The position numbers were made by a program, and so were the translations under genes. The notes beneath the pieces are model-generated. The model worked only from the letters and a program-made list of their open reading frames with translations, did not search any database and was not told the origin of the DNA. Shown piece by piece: positions 20,656-33,540 of a stretch of 64,000 nucleotides of DNA (the first letter of the stretch is position 1; each line of letters begins with the position of its first letter). This DNA is from Halichoerus grypus (taxonomy: Eukaryota > Chordata > Mammalia > Carnivora > Phocidae): positions 63,079,850 through 63,143,849 of the forward strand of contig NC_135714.1 in assembly GCF_964656455.1 (NCBI RefSeq). Direction: 5' to 3'.

Positions 20656-23300
20656 AATAGAAATTTTTTTTTAACGATTCAATTTTATCTCCTTTTTTTT
20701 ATTGTTACTTATAACTCTTCACTCTTACTTTAGTAGTTGCATTGATGTTATTTACTTCATGTTTAGTACAAGTAATGTTTAGTATTAGTACTCTTGGATA
20801 GCTTTTTTTATTTTACTATATTTTCAATCTCATTAATCTTTTCTTCAGCAACAGTTACTCTGTTAATCCCATCAGTTGTATGTTTCCCATTTCAGACATT
20901 GTTTTCAACTCTAGAAATTCAATTTTGGTCCTTGTAAAGAATATATCTTCCATGTCTCTACTTAGCATGTCATTTTTTTCTCTACCTTTTTAAACACATT
21001 GAATACAGTTATAATAACTTTTTAATATATGTGTATATTTTGTCATCTCTGTCATTTTTGTTTTAGATTGAATTTGTTGATTTTTCTCATTATGATAATT
21101 CTTTGCATACCTTTTAACTTTTAACTTGATGCCAGACATTGTGAATTTTAACTTGTTGGATCCTGGATATCTTACATTCCTATAAATATTCTTAATAATT
21201 TATATATTTATGTTGTGAAGTTACTTGGAAACAGTAACTTTCATTTCTTGCTCTTAAGTTTTGTTGAGAATGCCCCTAACACAACTTAGTCTATGGCTAA
21301 TTTACCCCACTACTGAGGGAAAACATTTCTAAATAGCCTACCAAATGCCCCATGAAGTATGAGAACATTCTGGTTTGGTGAGAACACTCGATCTGGTGAG
21401 AACAGACATTAATTTTGGTTCTGTGTGTACTCCAGGGATTGTTCTTTGTAATGCTCCAGATGATTTTTGTCCAGTTTGTTTTGTAGTTTCTTCTCATAAA
21501 TCCTGAATAGTTGGGGAAGACCTTCTTCAGATCCCTAGAGTTCTCTGTCTTTGTAGTTCTCTTCTCTTTGTTACTCTGCCTATAAGACTGGCTATCTTAG
21601 CCTCCAAAGACTTTCAACTTTTTTTTTCAACTCAAGAAGACTTTTGTGTCCCATCTGATTTCCCTCACTATATGCCATGGCCTGGATATTTTCTCCAGGT
21701 GGTATGCTGGGGCAAATTATAGGGCTAATCTTATTGGATTAGCTGATCTCTCATTGCTTCATTTACCGTATGTTGAAAACCATTGTTTTACATATTTATT
21801 CAGTTTTTCAGTTGTTCAGGCCTGAGAAAAAATCTTTTCTCTATAACTCCATCTTGGCCAGAAGCATAAGTTGTGTTGAGCATATTTTCAGCCCTTATTG
21901 GCCATTCATATATCTACTTACGAAATGTCAGTTTTTTGCCCATTTAAAGAATTGGGTTCCTCATTTTCTTAGTATTGTGTTATAAGAATTTTATTTATAT
22001 TTTGGGAAACTTTTAATCCTCACAGTTTTAGTATTAATGAAGTCCAGTTTATCAAGCTTTTCTTTAATAATATTTTAGGTCCTATCTAAGAAAACCTAGC
22101 TATAAAGTTCATGACAGTTTTCTCCTATATCTTCTTTTAGAAGTTTTATAGGTTTAATTAAACTTTTAAATTTACATCTAAGATATATTTTAGGTTAAAA
22201 TTTGTGTGCATAAAGGGCGAGGTTCACTTTTCCAACTTTTGCTGTTAAGCTGTTTTAGCATTATTTGTTAAATGGACTGTCCCTTTCTATCAAATTGCAT
22301 AGACACTGTGATTGAAAATCGTGTGTAGTTATTTTTCTAGACTGACTATTCTATTCCATTGTACCCTATGTCAGTATCACTGTATTGATTCTTGTTAGCT
22401 TTACAGTGAATCTTTAAATGAGGTAGTGTATGTCTTTCACTTTTGTTTTTTCAAAATTGTGTTGAGTGTTTTGGGTTCTTTGTATTTAAATTTTTAGAAT
22501 ATTTAAAAATTTAGAATTTTTAAAATTTCCACAAAGTAGTCCTGATGTGATTTTGTCTGGGATTCTCTCAAATGTATAGATCAATGCGGGAAAGATTTAC
22601 ATCTTAAAATATTAAATCTTCCAACCCTTAATCATGGTGCATTTTCCTCTTTTCAAGCTTTCCTTTAAATTTTCTTTAATTTCTCTCAGCAATGTTTTTG
22701 TTGTTGTCACTGTATAGGTAGTTCATATATTTTGTTAAATTTATCATTAAAATATGAAATATTTAATGCTATTGTAAAATGAATTTTTTAAATTGTTTTC
22801 CAGTTGTTTCCTGTAAGTATTTAGATATACAAATTATTTTTTGTATATAGTCCTTGTATATTGTAACTGTTAACATTGCTTGCTAGTTTTGTTAGTTTTT
22901 TTTCAGATTCTATAGGATTTTCTATGTACAAAATCACGTGTGCAAATAGAGACAATTTCACCTTTTCCTTACCATGCTGCATGCTTTTTGTTTATGTGTC
23001 TTGCCTCAGTGTACTGAGTAGAGCGTCCAAACTCAGTATGAAATAGAGGTAGTGAAAGAGGATATCCTTGCCTTGTTTTCTATTTTAGGGAGAAAGTGTT
23101 CAATCTGTCTCCACTAAGCATGATGTTACTTGTAGGTTTTTTATAGGTATCCTTTATTAGATTGAAGAAGTTTTTTCTATTCCTAGTTTGCTGATAGTTT
23201 TTAATGTGATTGTGATAGAATTTTTTCAAATTGATTTTCCGTATCTATTGAGATGACCATGTAATTTTTCTCCCTAATGCCCTAGTTCGGTTAAGTAAAT

Positions 23301-23537
23301 TGATTAATTTTCTTTTCTTTTTTTTTTTTTTTTAAAGATTTTATCCATTTATTTGACAGAGAGATAGAGGGAGAGAACAAGCAGGCAGAGAGGCAGGCAG
23401 AGGGAGAGGGAGAAGCAGGCTCCCCGGCGAGCAGGGAGCCCGATGCGGGGCTTGATCCCAGGACCCTGGGATCATGACCTGAGCCGAAGGCAGCCGCTTA
23501 ACCAACTGAGCCACCCAGGCGCCCCTGATTAATTTTC
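23301..23537 (-). mobile_element. CAN-SINE, well-preserved young copy
   Basis: The body 23313-23525 is nearly intact: T-run, 'AAAGATTTTATCCATTTATT', a linker with 'AAGCAGGCAGAGAGGCAGG', 'GGCTTGATCCCAGGACCCTG' and 'CTGAGCCACCCAGGCGCCCC'. It keeps several CpG sites, suggesting recent insertion. The flanking 'TGATTAATTTTC' is identical on both sides (23301 and 23526). Confidence 0.97.
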
Positions 23538-24989
23538 AAATAAACAAACTGTACATTCTTTGAATAAACCCTACTTCATCATTATGTATTAACTTTTTCA
23601 ATGTTGCTGAATTTCATTTGTTAATATTACATTAAGATTTTTTGCATTTATATTCATCAGAGTTATTGGTCTGAGGTATACTATTTTTGTTACATTTTTG
23701 TCTGGTTTGGTGTCAAAGTAATGCTGGTCTTTTAAAATGAGTTTGGAAGTATTCTCTTCCTCCTCTATTTTCTAAGGTATTTCCCTATAGCATTAGAATT
23801 ATTTTTTCCTTAACTGTTTGCTATAGATATCAACTAGTAAAGCTATTTGGGCTTGTAGTTTTTTCGTGAGAAAGTTTTTATTTACAAACTCTATTTCTGT
23901 ACTAGATATAGGGTTGTTTTATGTCAGTGTTGGTAATTTCTTTCAAGTAATTTGTTCATTTCATATATATTGAATTTACTTGTGTGTTATCTCCTTTTTT
24001 TCTTGATTAGTCTAGTTAGAGGTTTTTCAATTTTTTTTTTCAGAGAACAGGTTTTGTGTTCTATTATTTGTCTATTGTTTTTCTGTTATATGTTAATTGA
24101 TTTAACATATCAATATTATTTCCTTTCTTTTTTCTAGTTAATATGCTATTGATTTTAGCTTCTTAAGGTAGAACTTCAGATCATTTATTTTAGATTCTTT
24201 TTTCCCCAACATAAGCATTTAAACAAACAAATTTCCTTTAAGCACTGCTTTATTTTATCCCACAAATTTTGATGGGCTGTATATTTTCCATCAGATCAAA
24301 TAGTTTTTAATGTTCCTTTTTGTCTTCTTATTTGATCCATGGGTTATTCAGAAGAGTGTTGTTTAATTTCCAAATATTTGGGCATGTCCAGATTTTTTTT
24401 ATTGATTTCTAATTTAACACCATTATGATCAGAGTACATATTCTGTATGATTTCAATCCTTTTAAGTTAATTCAGGCTTGCTTTGTTGGAATGAGTATTT
24501 TATAATGTCAGTTGTGTCAAATAGGTTGATGGTATTAGTCAAGTCTTGTATACTCTTATTTTTTGTGTGTGTCTTTGTATTCTATCAATTTATTGAAGTG
24601 AAGTGTTAAAATTTCCAGCTATAATTGTGGATTTGTCTTTTTTTCCTTTCAGTTCTTTTAGCTTTTAAGTATTTTGAAGCTCTGTTATCTAGCATATACA
24701 CATTTAATATTGGTCTTTCTTCTTGACTAATTGAGACTTTTGTCATATTGAAATGCCTATTTTATATTCTGTCATATTCCTTTTCCTGAAGTGTAGTTTT
24801 CCTGATACTAATATAGCTTCTTCAGTTTTCTTTTAATTAGCATGTGTAGGTTTTTTTGTTATTGTTTTCCTGTCCTTTTACTTTTAATCTATATTTTTAT
24901 ATTTTAAGTTTTTTTTTTTTGAGTAGCATATAGTTTGGTCCTGCTCTTTTGTTCCTTTGATTTTACTGGAAACTTTAGACAATTTATAT

Positions 24990-25151
24990 GTAATATAATT
25001 ATTTTTTTTTTTAGTTTTATTTATTTATTTTAGAGAGGGGGTAGAGGGAGAGAGAGATATTCCAGGGCCCTGGAATCATAACCTGAGCCGAAATCAAGAC
25101 TCGGCCACTTACCTGACTGAGCCACCCAGGTGTCCGTGTAATATAATTATT
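24990..25151 (-). mobile_element. CAN-SINE with internal deletion
   Basis: Only about 131 bp (25005-25135): the tail 'TTTTATTTATTTATTTTAG' and the head 'CTGAGCCACCCAGGTGTCC' are present, but most of the central GA-rich linker is missing. The flank 'GTAATATAATTATT' is exactly duplicated at 24990 and 25138, so the shortening belongs to this element and is not a window artefact. Confidence 0.93.
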
Positions 25152-26085
25152 AATATGGTTGAGTTTAGTTTTACTATTATCCTATTTGTTTCCTTTTTGT
25201 CTTATATATTTTCTTTTCCTCTTTCCTCTGTTTCTGTTTCCATCTGAATTAGTTTAGTTGAGTATTTTGTAGTGTTTTTTTAGCTGTATTTTTGTATTAT
25301 TAGAAATATATCTGTTTTGTTTTACTTAGTTTGTGCATTATTTACCTTATAATCTACTTTCAAATAATATTACAACTTTTTATGCATATTGTAATGATCT
25401 TAGAGTTGTATACTTCCATTTCCCTCCTCCAATCCTTTGTTCTAGTATTGTTGTGCATATTTTCCCATGTTTTAAACCTCAAAATACTGTTATTACTTTT
25501 CAATATTTGCTCATTTTTTGAAGAAACTTTACAAATGACTAAAACATTTGGTATGTTTGTCACATATTTACCATATTGGCATGTATAGATTTCTTTGTGT
25601 ATATTGAATTTTCTATATGGTTTTATTTTTCTTTAGCCTGAAGAATTACTTTTAACATTTCTTTAATGAACATTTGATGCAAAAAAATTCTCTGAGGTTT
25701 AGTTTTTTTTCTAAAATATACTTTGCCTTCATTTTTGAAGATTTTTTTTTTTTCCAGATATAGAATTCCACTTTTACCATTTTTTCTTTTAGCACTTTAA
25801 AAATGTCATTGCATTGTTTTTTGGATTGCATTGCTTTTTGACATTCTTATCTTTGTTTTCCTGTTTTATGTAACATGTCCTTTCTCATTGGTTGCATTTA
25901 CAATTTTCTCTTTATTATTACTTTTTAGCAATTTAATAATGATATGCCTTGATGAGGTTTTATTTGTGTTTATTTTGTTTGTGTTTAAGTCTCTCAGAAT
26001 GGAAAGTATATAATTTTTATAAAATTTTGAAAAGTTTTGACCATTATTCTTAAAATATTTTATCCCATGTCCCCTCAGTTTTCTA

Positions 26086-26330
26086 GATTAGACACAAAGA
26101 AATATCTGTGATATGTTATGATATATAGCTTATTCTAAGAAATACTAATAGCAAAACAACTCCAATTTTAATATTGCTTTATAATTTAGCTAATTGTTTT
26201 GATCTATACTTAATATATTCATTCACACAATTATGAAAATTAGTTAATTTACTCTGTTACCTCATAATATAATTGAAGGTGATAGACACAAAGAAAACAT
26301 CTGTAATATGTTGTGATAAGTGATTGCAAT
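26086..26330. repeat. Pair of ~34-bp direct repeats
   Basis: 'AGACACAAAGAAATATCTG' at 26090 continues as a 34-bp block that recurs at 26284-26318 with about three changes and one indel. The 160 bp between them is AT-rich. It lies at the end of the antisense L1 block. Confidence 0.7.
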
Positions 26331-29300
26331 GGAGGTTTGCATTCTGCACAATGGGAAAGGAAAAGAAAAACAATAATAAAGCACTAACTGCCCTGTATTG
26401 GGGTAGCTGGACAGACAAGGATGGTGACACTTCAGCTGGGTATTAAAGAATGAATTTAAGTATACTAGCTGGAGAAGAAAGGAGGAACAGTATGTCATCT
26501 AGAGAGAAGAACATTTAAAAAGTCTTGGAGGTTTCAACAAGCTTGTTCTTTGGAGAATGATGAAGCATTTGTTGTTGCAGAAGCTAGAGTACAAGGGTTT
26601 ATGAAAAAAGGCATGTTAAGTAGTTGGCTCCAGATTGTGAAGGTCCTTGAGGGCTATGTTAACAAATTCGGATTTTGAACTAGAGGTAGTATATTGTGCT
26701 TCCTTTTTATGGTGATTTGATCAAAACAGCAAGTAATAGTGGCATTTTTAGCAACTTTGATCCTGATGTAGTCACAGGGCTTCTCTCTTGCTCCGAAATC
26801 TGTCTCAATTTTATACAAACACATAACAGTGCAGTAAGCTTTCATTTACATACTTCAACAGTCCCCTAAGTGAGAAGCTGTGACAGAAAAGTTAGAAAAC
26901 TGCCTTAGTCTTACTCTCATGGGACAGAACTCTTTCCCAGCCTTTTGAGTTTGGGATGTTTGGGATGTTGGTAACTTTTTTTAGTTCAATGATTTAATTG
27001 ACTAAGGTAGGAAGGAAATATCTGAAACTGACATGGACTCTTGTCAGAAGATTAGTGAGGGAAATATAAGATTTCCCAAATCCAGTCTCTATCCCTTTAA
27101 AGCAGATAATTTAGAGGAGAATGAAAAATCTTGAAAATTAATGGCAATTTTGAAGTAGAATATTTTGTCAAAATCAAATTCATTTCATTAAATGCTTGAG
27201 GAGAATGCAAAGAGTAAATGAGGTATGAATAACTGTAAGATGGGACAATTACCACCTCAGAAACAATATATTTGTAAAGTTAATTCCTCTTGAACATGAA
27301 CAATCCCCTTACACTTGACCCCTTTCTATTGCCTCTTCCATGCTTGAACTCTCCTTGAACTTTGAAGATCCATCTTGAGAGTATGATACGGCCATCTCTT
27401 TTGCATCTGGTTATTTTAGCTCCAATTTGCAGCCCTAAAATGGCAATTATGGTGATATATTGCTCAAGTCACCCGACATGGATTAGTATCGGGATCAGCA
27501 CATTTATGCACAGGAGTAGTGAATGGAGACTGCAGCTATGATTTTAAATGACTTGATTAATTCTGAAACAACATTTCAGAGTCCATTAGGTCCAGCAGGT
27601 GTTGGGGTGCAGACTGCTTTTTCCCTAAGCAGCATATTTGATTAAAGTACCAAAGTATTTTGGATTCATATATTATCTTTCCCAGAATAGTTTCCTTTCA
27701 CTCTGTTAAATCCCCTTAACACTCAACTATACTCCTGCTGAAAGAGATCTTCTCTCTCCCTATTCTGCCTCTACCCAAGTTCTCTTGTGTCAGTTACTGA
27801 TCACCAGTTCTGTTTGAGCAACTTGAACAATGTGTTCTGTTCACGTTCAGGAGAGCATTTACATGACAGAACTCCTGCTAAAAGCTCCTGCTGACTCAGG
27901 TCAAAATAAGGCCAATTGTGTTGTTTATCCTAAGGGCCATTTCATCAGCAACCCTCTTGTCAAGGTTAGAAATGTGTCTGGTTAATGCCTTGGTTCAATG
28001 CTTTCTTTTACTACTAAATATACATGTACATGACATTATGTGTCTCCCCTCTGCCCTCTACCCCATCTGGATGTCACTGCTCTAATAAAAATGTGTAGGG
28101 CTGGGTTTTTCATTTAAGTTCTTTGGGGTTTCAAATTCCTGTATTCTTTGTTGATTTCACGGATTCTAAGGTATCTTTCTTTGAAAAATTCTGACAATGG
28201 GCCCTTCATGCTTCATTACTTCCAGTTCTTTTCTTTACAACATAAAGAACATTTCAATGGGTCTGTGGTACAACATTTGTAGAATAATCTCAGAATGTAG
28301 CACCATGAATTGTTCTGTCATCTGTTCCCCTAGTACAATGTACCTGTGTCTATTATTGCACATATCAACATGTATTCTAGCTATTTGTATGTCATTACAT
28401 TTATCCTCCTTAGGGGTTACATCTTATTCTTCTATTTTCATGCCTATCACATATCTATCCCTCCATCCATCCACCCATCCATCCATTCATTCATCTATCC
28501 ATTTACTTAACACATTTAGAACCTTCTATTATTATTATTGTTGGTATTTGCTAACCCATGTGCTGGATACTCAATAAATATATTTAATTATATTGAATTA
28601 ATATGCTCTTAGAAGCCAAACAAAACACAGATTATACAGTTTTAGTCATATTTAATTAATACTGTCCTTGTAAGTGTGTAATATAATGAGAATATAATAA
28701 TGAGAATATAATAAATATATAAGTAGTAGCCTGTTTACTACTGGCTGAGTAACTTCAAGTAGTCACATAATCTCTCTTTGTGAACTGTTTCATTGTTAAA
28801 ATATAGATAAAACTATTTGCTCTACCCAATTTATGGTGCTGTTGAAGGGATTGAATAGAATGTAAGTGAAAATATTTTGAAAACCATCCCCAAATACTAT
28901 TTGATATGATAAAGAAGATGATAGTTGGAAGCATATGGTTATGATCAAGATGTGGTATGCCTGGGCATAATGTCTCCTATAGCAAGAGAATTTAATGTTC
29001 ATTCTGAGGCTAGCTTAAATAAGCTGGTAAAACTATTCTGCTTTCCAAAGCCTCAAATTATAAATTTATGTATACAGTTAATGTACTGGCCAATACAAAT
29101 TTCCTTCATAAAAATGGATACCAAGTTTAGCAATAACAATTTAAATTTTTCTGTTTTACTAAAAGAAACATAGTATAAAAATGGAATACAGATGATTTTA
29201 ATGTTGAAAATTTGGAGGCTGAGTTACCTAATAATTTTCTGTATTGGTTTTAAAACCATTGTAAATTTCAAAGGAAAGCTTATAATTTAGAGTTATTTAA

Positions 29301-29420
29301 TGCATGAGCTTAAAAATTGAGACTTTCTGTTCTATTCATCTCCTTTTTGTTGCAAATTTTGAAACAACTGTGAGATAGGACACAGGAGCCAAACAAATAG
29401 AAATCTTTATTACTCATAAG
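26331..29420. other. Mainly unique DNA
   Basis: Positions 26380-26720 ('GGTATTAAAGAATGAATTTAAG', 'CAGATTGTGAAGGTCCTTGAG') resemble a common ancient mammalian interspersed repeat whose name I cannot give with confidence. The rest has no recognisable family. A short tandem 'ATAATGAGAATAT' pair occurs near 28684. Confidence 0.4.
28456..28503 (+). repeat. (ATCC)n imperfect microsatellite
   Basis: ATCC/TCCA units with interruptions, grading into TTCA. The 126-codon frame at 28197-28577 runs through it ('HPSTHPSIHSSIH') and is an artefact of the repeat. Confidence 0.92.
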
Positions 29421-29878
29421 AGTTGAATTAGTGAATTATATGTGGAATATAAGAAACAGTGCAGAGGATCATAGGGGAAGGGAGGGAAAACTGAATAGGA
29501 AGTCATCAGAGAAGGAGAAAAACCATGAGAGACTCTTAACTGTAGGAAACAAACTGAGGGTTGCTGGAGGAGAGGTGGGTGGGGGGATGGGGTAATTGGG
29601 TGATGGGCATTAAGGAGAGCATGTGATGTGATGAGCACTGGGTGTTATACGCAACTCTTGAATTACTGAACTCTACATCTGAAACTAATCATGTACCATA
29701 TGTTTAATTGAATTTAAATTAAAAAAAGGTAGATGATAATAATCATACTTTGTAATTCTTTAAATTTCTCTTAACACTATTTAAATGCACATATGTATAT
29801 TTTAAATTAGTTATTTTGTGCTCTATTATTTTAATAAAATATATTTTATATGAAAAAAAAGGAGTTGAATGGGTGAAT
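29421..29878 (+). mobile_element. 5'-truncated carnivore L1 3' end with probable 3' transduction
   Basis: Positions 29437-29727 match the 3'UTR of the full-length L1 at 53325-53604 ('GAGGATCATAGGGGAAGGGA', 'AAACAAACTGAGGGTTGCTGG') and end in a short A-run (29721-29727). About 125 bp of non-L1 sequence follows, containing AATAAA at 29833, then a second A-run at 29853-29860. Diverged flanking repeats ('AGTTGAATTAGTGAAT' at 29421; 'AGTTGAATGGGTGAAT' at 29863) enclose the whole unit. That is the architecture of read-through past a weak L1 poly(A) signal. Confidence 0.75.
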
Positions 29879-30869
29879 ATTACTTTATATTTATGGCCAA
29901 AAAGGGCTTGCTAATATATTATCTGATTTAAACCAGTCTCTCCTCAGAACTACAGGCTCCCCCTTGCAGAGGTAGGTCTTGATCTGCCAAGCAGATCATG
30001 GGAGAACAGGCCTAAAAGCTTGCATTCTTCAGGCAAGCTGGCTTTCAAAGTGAGGGACTCAGGATACTGAGCCAAATGTACTCAGTTACTTCTGAATTCA
30101 TCAATTGGATCATGAGAGGAATGAGTTGAGGAAGAGGCTGAGTAGTTCTTCCTGGCTTTGCTCCCTGTGGAATAGAGTGGAAAAGCCCTCTTCTAGATGG
30201 ACACATGAGGAGGAGGAGTAATGTCCTCCACACTTCATTACATCTGTTACCCACTAAGTAAACTCTACCACAGAGACTCAGGCTGTGCCACTGGCAGTTC
30301 TCAACATCGACTAACATTTTGAGGAAGAGAGGAAAGGCCTTACTCTTCAATCCCTCTTCCCCAACTCCTGGGCCGCCCACTCCCCCCCAGCTCTTCTTTT
30401 TAAAAATCTAGCCAAGAGTTTGGTCCCCTTGTTTAGAAACAAAACAAAACAAAAACCAAATCATTTCCTTAGCATACAATAATCTGTCTTTTGCTTCAAG
30501 AAGTTGGAACCTGTCAGTTGCTAAGAACTCTTTCTGCTGAAAATATTTAGTGACTCAGCAATAATAGTGTTCATATAGGGAAATCATGAAGTTGCTAAAA
30601 AACGAAATTTACTCTTTTCAATCAGGCTTTCTTCTTTCCTTTTTCATTCCAGAAAACTGAGATTGTTGATTTTAAAAGGTAGATGATCAGGTACTTCAAA
30701 TCTCTTAATAAATGTCAACAGTAAATTAGTCAGCCACTATTAAAATGAATGAAAAGTATCAAAAGATTATTTCAGTGCCTGATATTTTGTAAATATCATT
30801 ATTTCAGCATTGTTTTACTTTTTTAGGCAATACTTAGGTAGAAAAAAAAAGACTAATTAAATTTCACCT
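29879..30869. other. Unique non-coding DNA
   Basis: No repeat family recognised. The 111-codon minus frame at 30045-30380 lies in a GC-richer patch but has no recognisable domain. A CAAAA run occurs at 30438-30459. Confidence 0.4.
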
Positions 30870-30960
30870 ACCTTAGTTGAACATCTATCATGTGCAAGGC
30901 ATTGTGCCAAGTGCTGTAGAAAATACAAAAAAACTAAAACATGATCAGTTCCTACCCACC
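30870..30960 (-). mobile_element. L2 3' end fragment, antisense
   Basis: 'TTGAACATCTATCATGTGC' and 'AAGGCATTGTGCCAAGTGCTG' match the reverse of the L2 3' terminus. Short. Confidence 0.55.
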
Positions 30961-32762
30961 ATATATGAATAATTTCACCCACAAAATACATTTTATTCTA
31001 TTAGGAATTATATTTGTAGAATAGAATTATTATTTATAGAATATATATTATATTTATATTCTAGTAGAAATACACTGAAATAAATCCCAATACTGCAGAC
31101 CAAGAACATAAGAGTGTTTAAAACAAAATAGAACAAACTCTGAGCTGCCTGGATTAAAAATAATGGAAAAGAGACTCTAACGCTAAAGATGCGCATTCCA
31201 GCTGGTGGGAGGTGTATTAGAACAGATTGAACCACAGAATTCACCAGAGTATTATATAGCTGGACAATAGCACAAAGCCCTAAGTGCCTGGGAGGGAGCT
31301 TTGAATAGCTCAGTTAGTCTTTCAGTTTGAATAGATAGTTTGGGACAGAAGCTTCTCAGGCCTTGGAAGAGTGGGAGGGAAGAGGAGAATATATTATGAA
31401 TATCTTATCCCTGCACTTTAAAATGAGAACAATGGGCTTCTTATCCAAACTGAATTGACATGACCACCCTATTCCAAATAGCCAAGAAACTGCATAACTT
31501 AAACCTGGACATCTTAATGCCCCAGGGAGTTTGCATAAATGGAATCACTTTACAGAGTAGTACACTGTCATTTTTTGATTTTTTTTCAAGTTTCTTTAAA
31601 CAAAATTACTTAAAGTTCATGAAATTAACGTTAACATCATCTTCCTGCTTAAAAGAGAGACACATGCTTTACTGAAAATGTCAAACAAGACTTAAGCTGG
31701 CCTTGAAGACGACATTAGTGGAATAAATAAATGTTTGTTAGATTTCTTGTTTGTTTGCTTACTTCACAAACTTTCCTAGCTTTTGACTTGTCATAGAGGT
31801 ATAGAATTCTTAAAGTTTGAAGTAGTTTTAAAAATCATCTAAAAGTAATTTCTCACCCATTTCAGCAATGCCTTCTCCTAAAGCATCCTTCATAGATGGT
31901 CATGGGGAGCACAGCACCTTCTGAGCAAGTAATAGTTTGGTAGTTTTAGTGATTCAAAAGGTTTTTTGTTTTGTTTTGTTTTGTTGTTGTTGTTGTTTTA
32001 GGTTGAGACAAAAATCTACTACTTTACAACTTCCACCCATTAATCCCGTTTCTGACCTTTAGACAAAAAGAGCAAATATACATTCCCAATCTGTAGCTGG
32101 CCTTCAAATGTTTGAGTGTCACTCTAATGTCTTTCTTTAGTTTCTCCTCTAAGCCAGTCATACTGAGGTCCTTCAGTTATTCATTGTGTGCCATCTTCTC
32201 CAGGAGGATATCTCTGGAATAATATTCCTCTGTATTTTTTATTTCATTACCAGTGACCTTAACACATCCTCTCCCTCTTCACTTTCTTTGGACCTTTTCC
32301 ACATTTCTTTTCCCATACAAAATTGTTGCAAGGTGACTTGGGGGGCATAAACAAGGGTAGGCTTTTCATGAACGGATAGAATTTTCGAAGTCTGAGAGGG
32401 ATTCAGAAGAGAAAACTGATTGCTTGCAAAAAAATGATTCCTCTGCAGACCACTGCTGTGTGCAAGTTGCTCATTGGTCAACTTTTGAATGGGCAGGAAA
32501 ATTTAGTGGGCCGTTTTCTTAGCATTTAGTAGTAAATTAGCGCAAAACAACTGGTTTCTTACATTCTACATGGCCATGTATGTATACCACAGACCTTATG
32601 TCTACTTTTTATGGGGCAAAGCAGAAAAAAATATTTCCAAATGATTGGGGATAAAAATTTCTCTCTGGAAAGGTGTTTTATTTTGGACCTAATTTAGCTA
32701 AATTTTGTGACTGTGTTTATTCATTGCACAGAATAATTTCTCCTTTGTTGATTGTTTTTGTC
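30961..32762. other. Unique non-coding DNA
   Basis: No gene recognised. A (TTTTG)/(TTG) low-complexity tract lies at 31961-31999. The 80-codon minus frame at 32239-32481 has no recognisable domain. Confidence 0.4.
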
Positions 32763-33540
32763 ATTTTTCTTTTTTTAAATTGAGATACAATTAACATATA
32801 ACAGTATATTAGTTTCAGGTGTATTAACATAGTGATCCAATACTTGTATGTATTGCAAAATGATCACCACAGTAAGTCTAATTAATGTCCATCACCACAC
32901 GTTTTTCTTGTAATGAGAACTTTTAAGACCTACTCTCAGCAACTTTCAAATATGTATACAGTATTGTTAGCTATAGTTACTATGCTATATATTACATCCC
33001 CATGACTTACTTATTTTATAACTGGAAGTTTGTACCTTTTGATCATCTTCACCTGTTTCACTCACCTTCACCCCCCACCTCTGGCAGCTACCAGTATGTT
33101 CTCTATATCAATGAGCTTTCTTTTTCTTTTTTTTAAAGATCCCACATATAAGTGAGATCGTATGGAATTTGTCTTTCTCTGTCTGACTTAGCCTAATGCC
33201 CTCAAGGTCCACCCATCCATGTTGTTGCAAGTGGCAAAATTTTCTTCCATTGTGTATGGAATATTTTCTTTATACATTTATTCATCAGTGGATACTTAGG
33301 TTGTTTCCATATCTTGGCTATTATAAATAATGCTGCAGTGAACATGGGGATGCATATATCTTTTTGAGTTAGTGTTTTTGTTTTCTTTGGGTAAATATCG
33401 AGAAATGGAATTGCTAAATCATATGGTAGTTCTATTTTTAAATTTTTGAGGAAACTCCATCATCTGTTTTCCATAGTGGCTGCATAAATTTACATTCCCA
33501 CCAACAATGCCCAAAGGTTCCCTTGCTTTCATTTTTTTTG
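32763..33540 (-). mobile_element. L1 3' end (3'UTR plus ORF2 C-terminus), antisense
   Basis: It starts with 'AATTGAGATACAATTAACAT' and 'TTAGTTTCAGGTG' (reverse L1 3'UTR), then 'CACATATAAGTGAGATCGTA', 'GGCTATTATAAATAATGCTG' and 'ACATTCCCACCAACAATGCC' (reverse ORF2 C-terminal region). This is an L1MA-like, 5'-truncated copy of moderate age, clearly younger than the L1 blocks at 19-26 kb. Confidence 0.88.

Larger units (their letters stand above)
19540..21600 (-). mobile_element. Ancient L1, ORF2 to 5' region, antisense, with two SINEs nested
   Basis: 'TTAGTCTTGCTAGAGGTTTA', 'GATTTCTTCTTTGATCCATG' and 'AATGCATATTCTGCTATTG' are reverse L1 ORF2. Beyond the two CAN-SINEs, 'TTTGATGCCAGACATTGTG'-like and 'TACCCCACTACTGAGGGAA' motifs match the old L1M 5' region. 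All frames are broken. It is one of at least four antisense L1 remnants in the window. Confidence 0.75.
21750..26085 (-). mobile_element. Ancient L1, long antisense remnant (ORF2 to 5' end)
   Basis: An ordered series of reverse ORF2 blocks runs across the span: 'GTCCAGTTTATCAAGCTTTT', 'TAGTCCTGATGTGATTTTG', 'GATATCCTTGCCTTGTTTTC', 'TTTGGGCTTGTAGTTTTT', 'GTCTAGTTAGAGGTTTTTC', 'TTGATCCATGGGTTATTCAG', then ORF2/5' sequences to about 26085. Interrupted by CAN-SINEs at 23.3 and 25.0 kb. No reading frame survives. The low-complexity hydrophobic frames here are antisense artefacts. Confidence 0.82.

Noticed and set aside
28197..28577. 126-codon frame with His-Pro-Ser repeats
   Set aside because: The repeat comes from an ATCC microsatellite. 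No domain or splice context.
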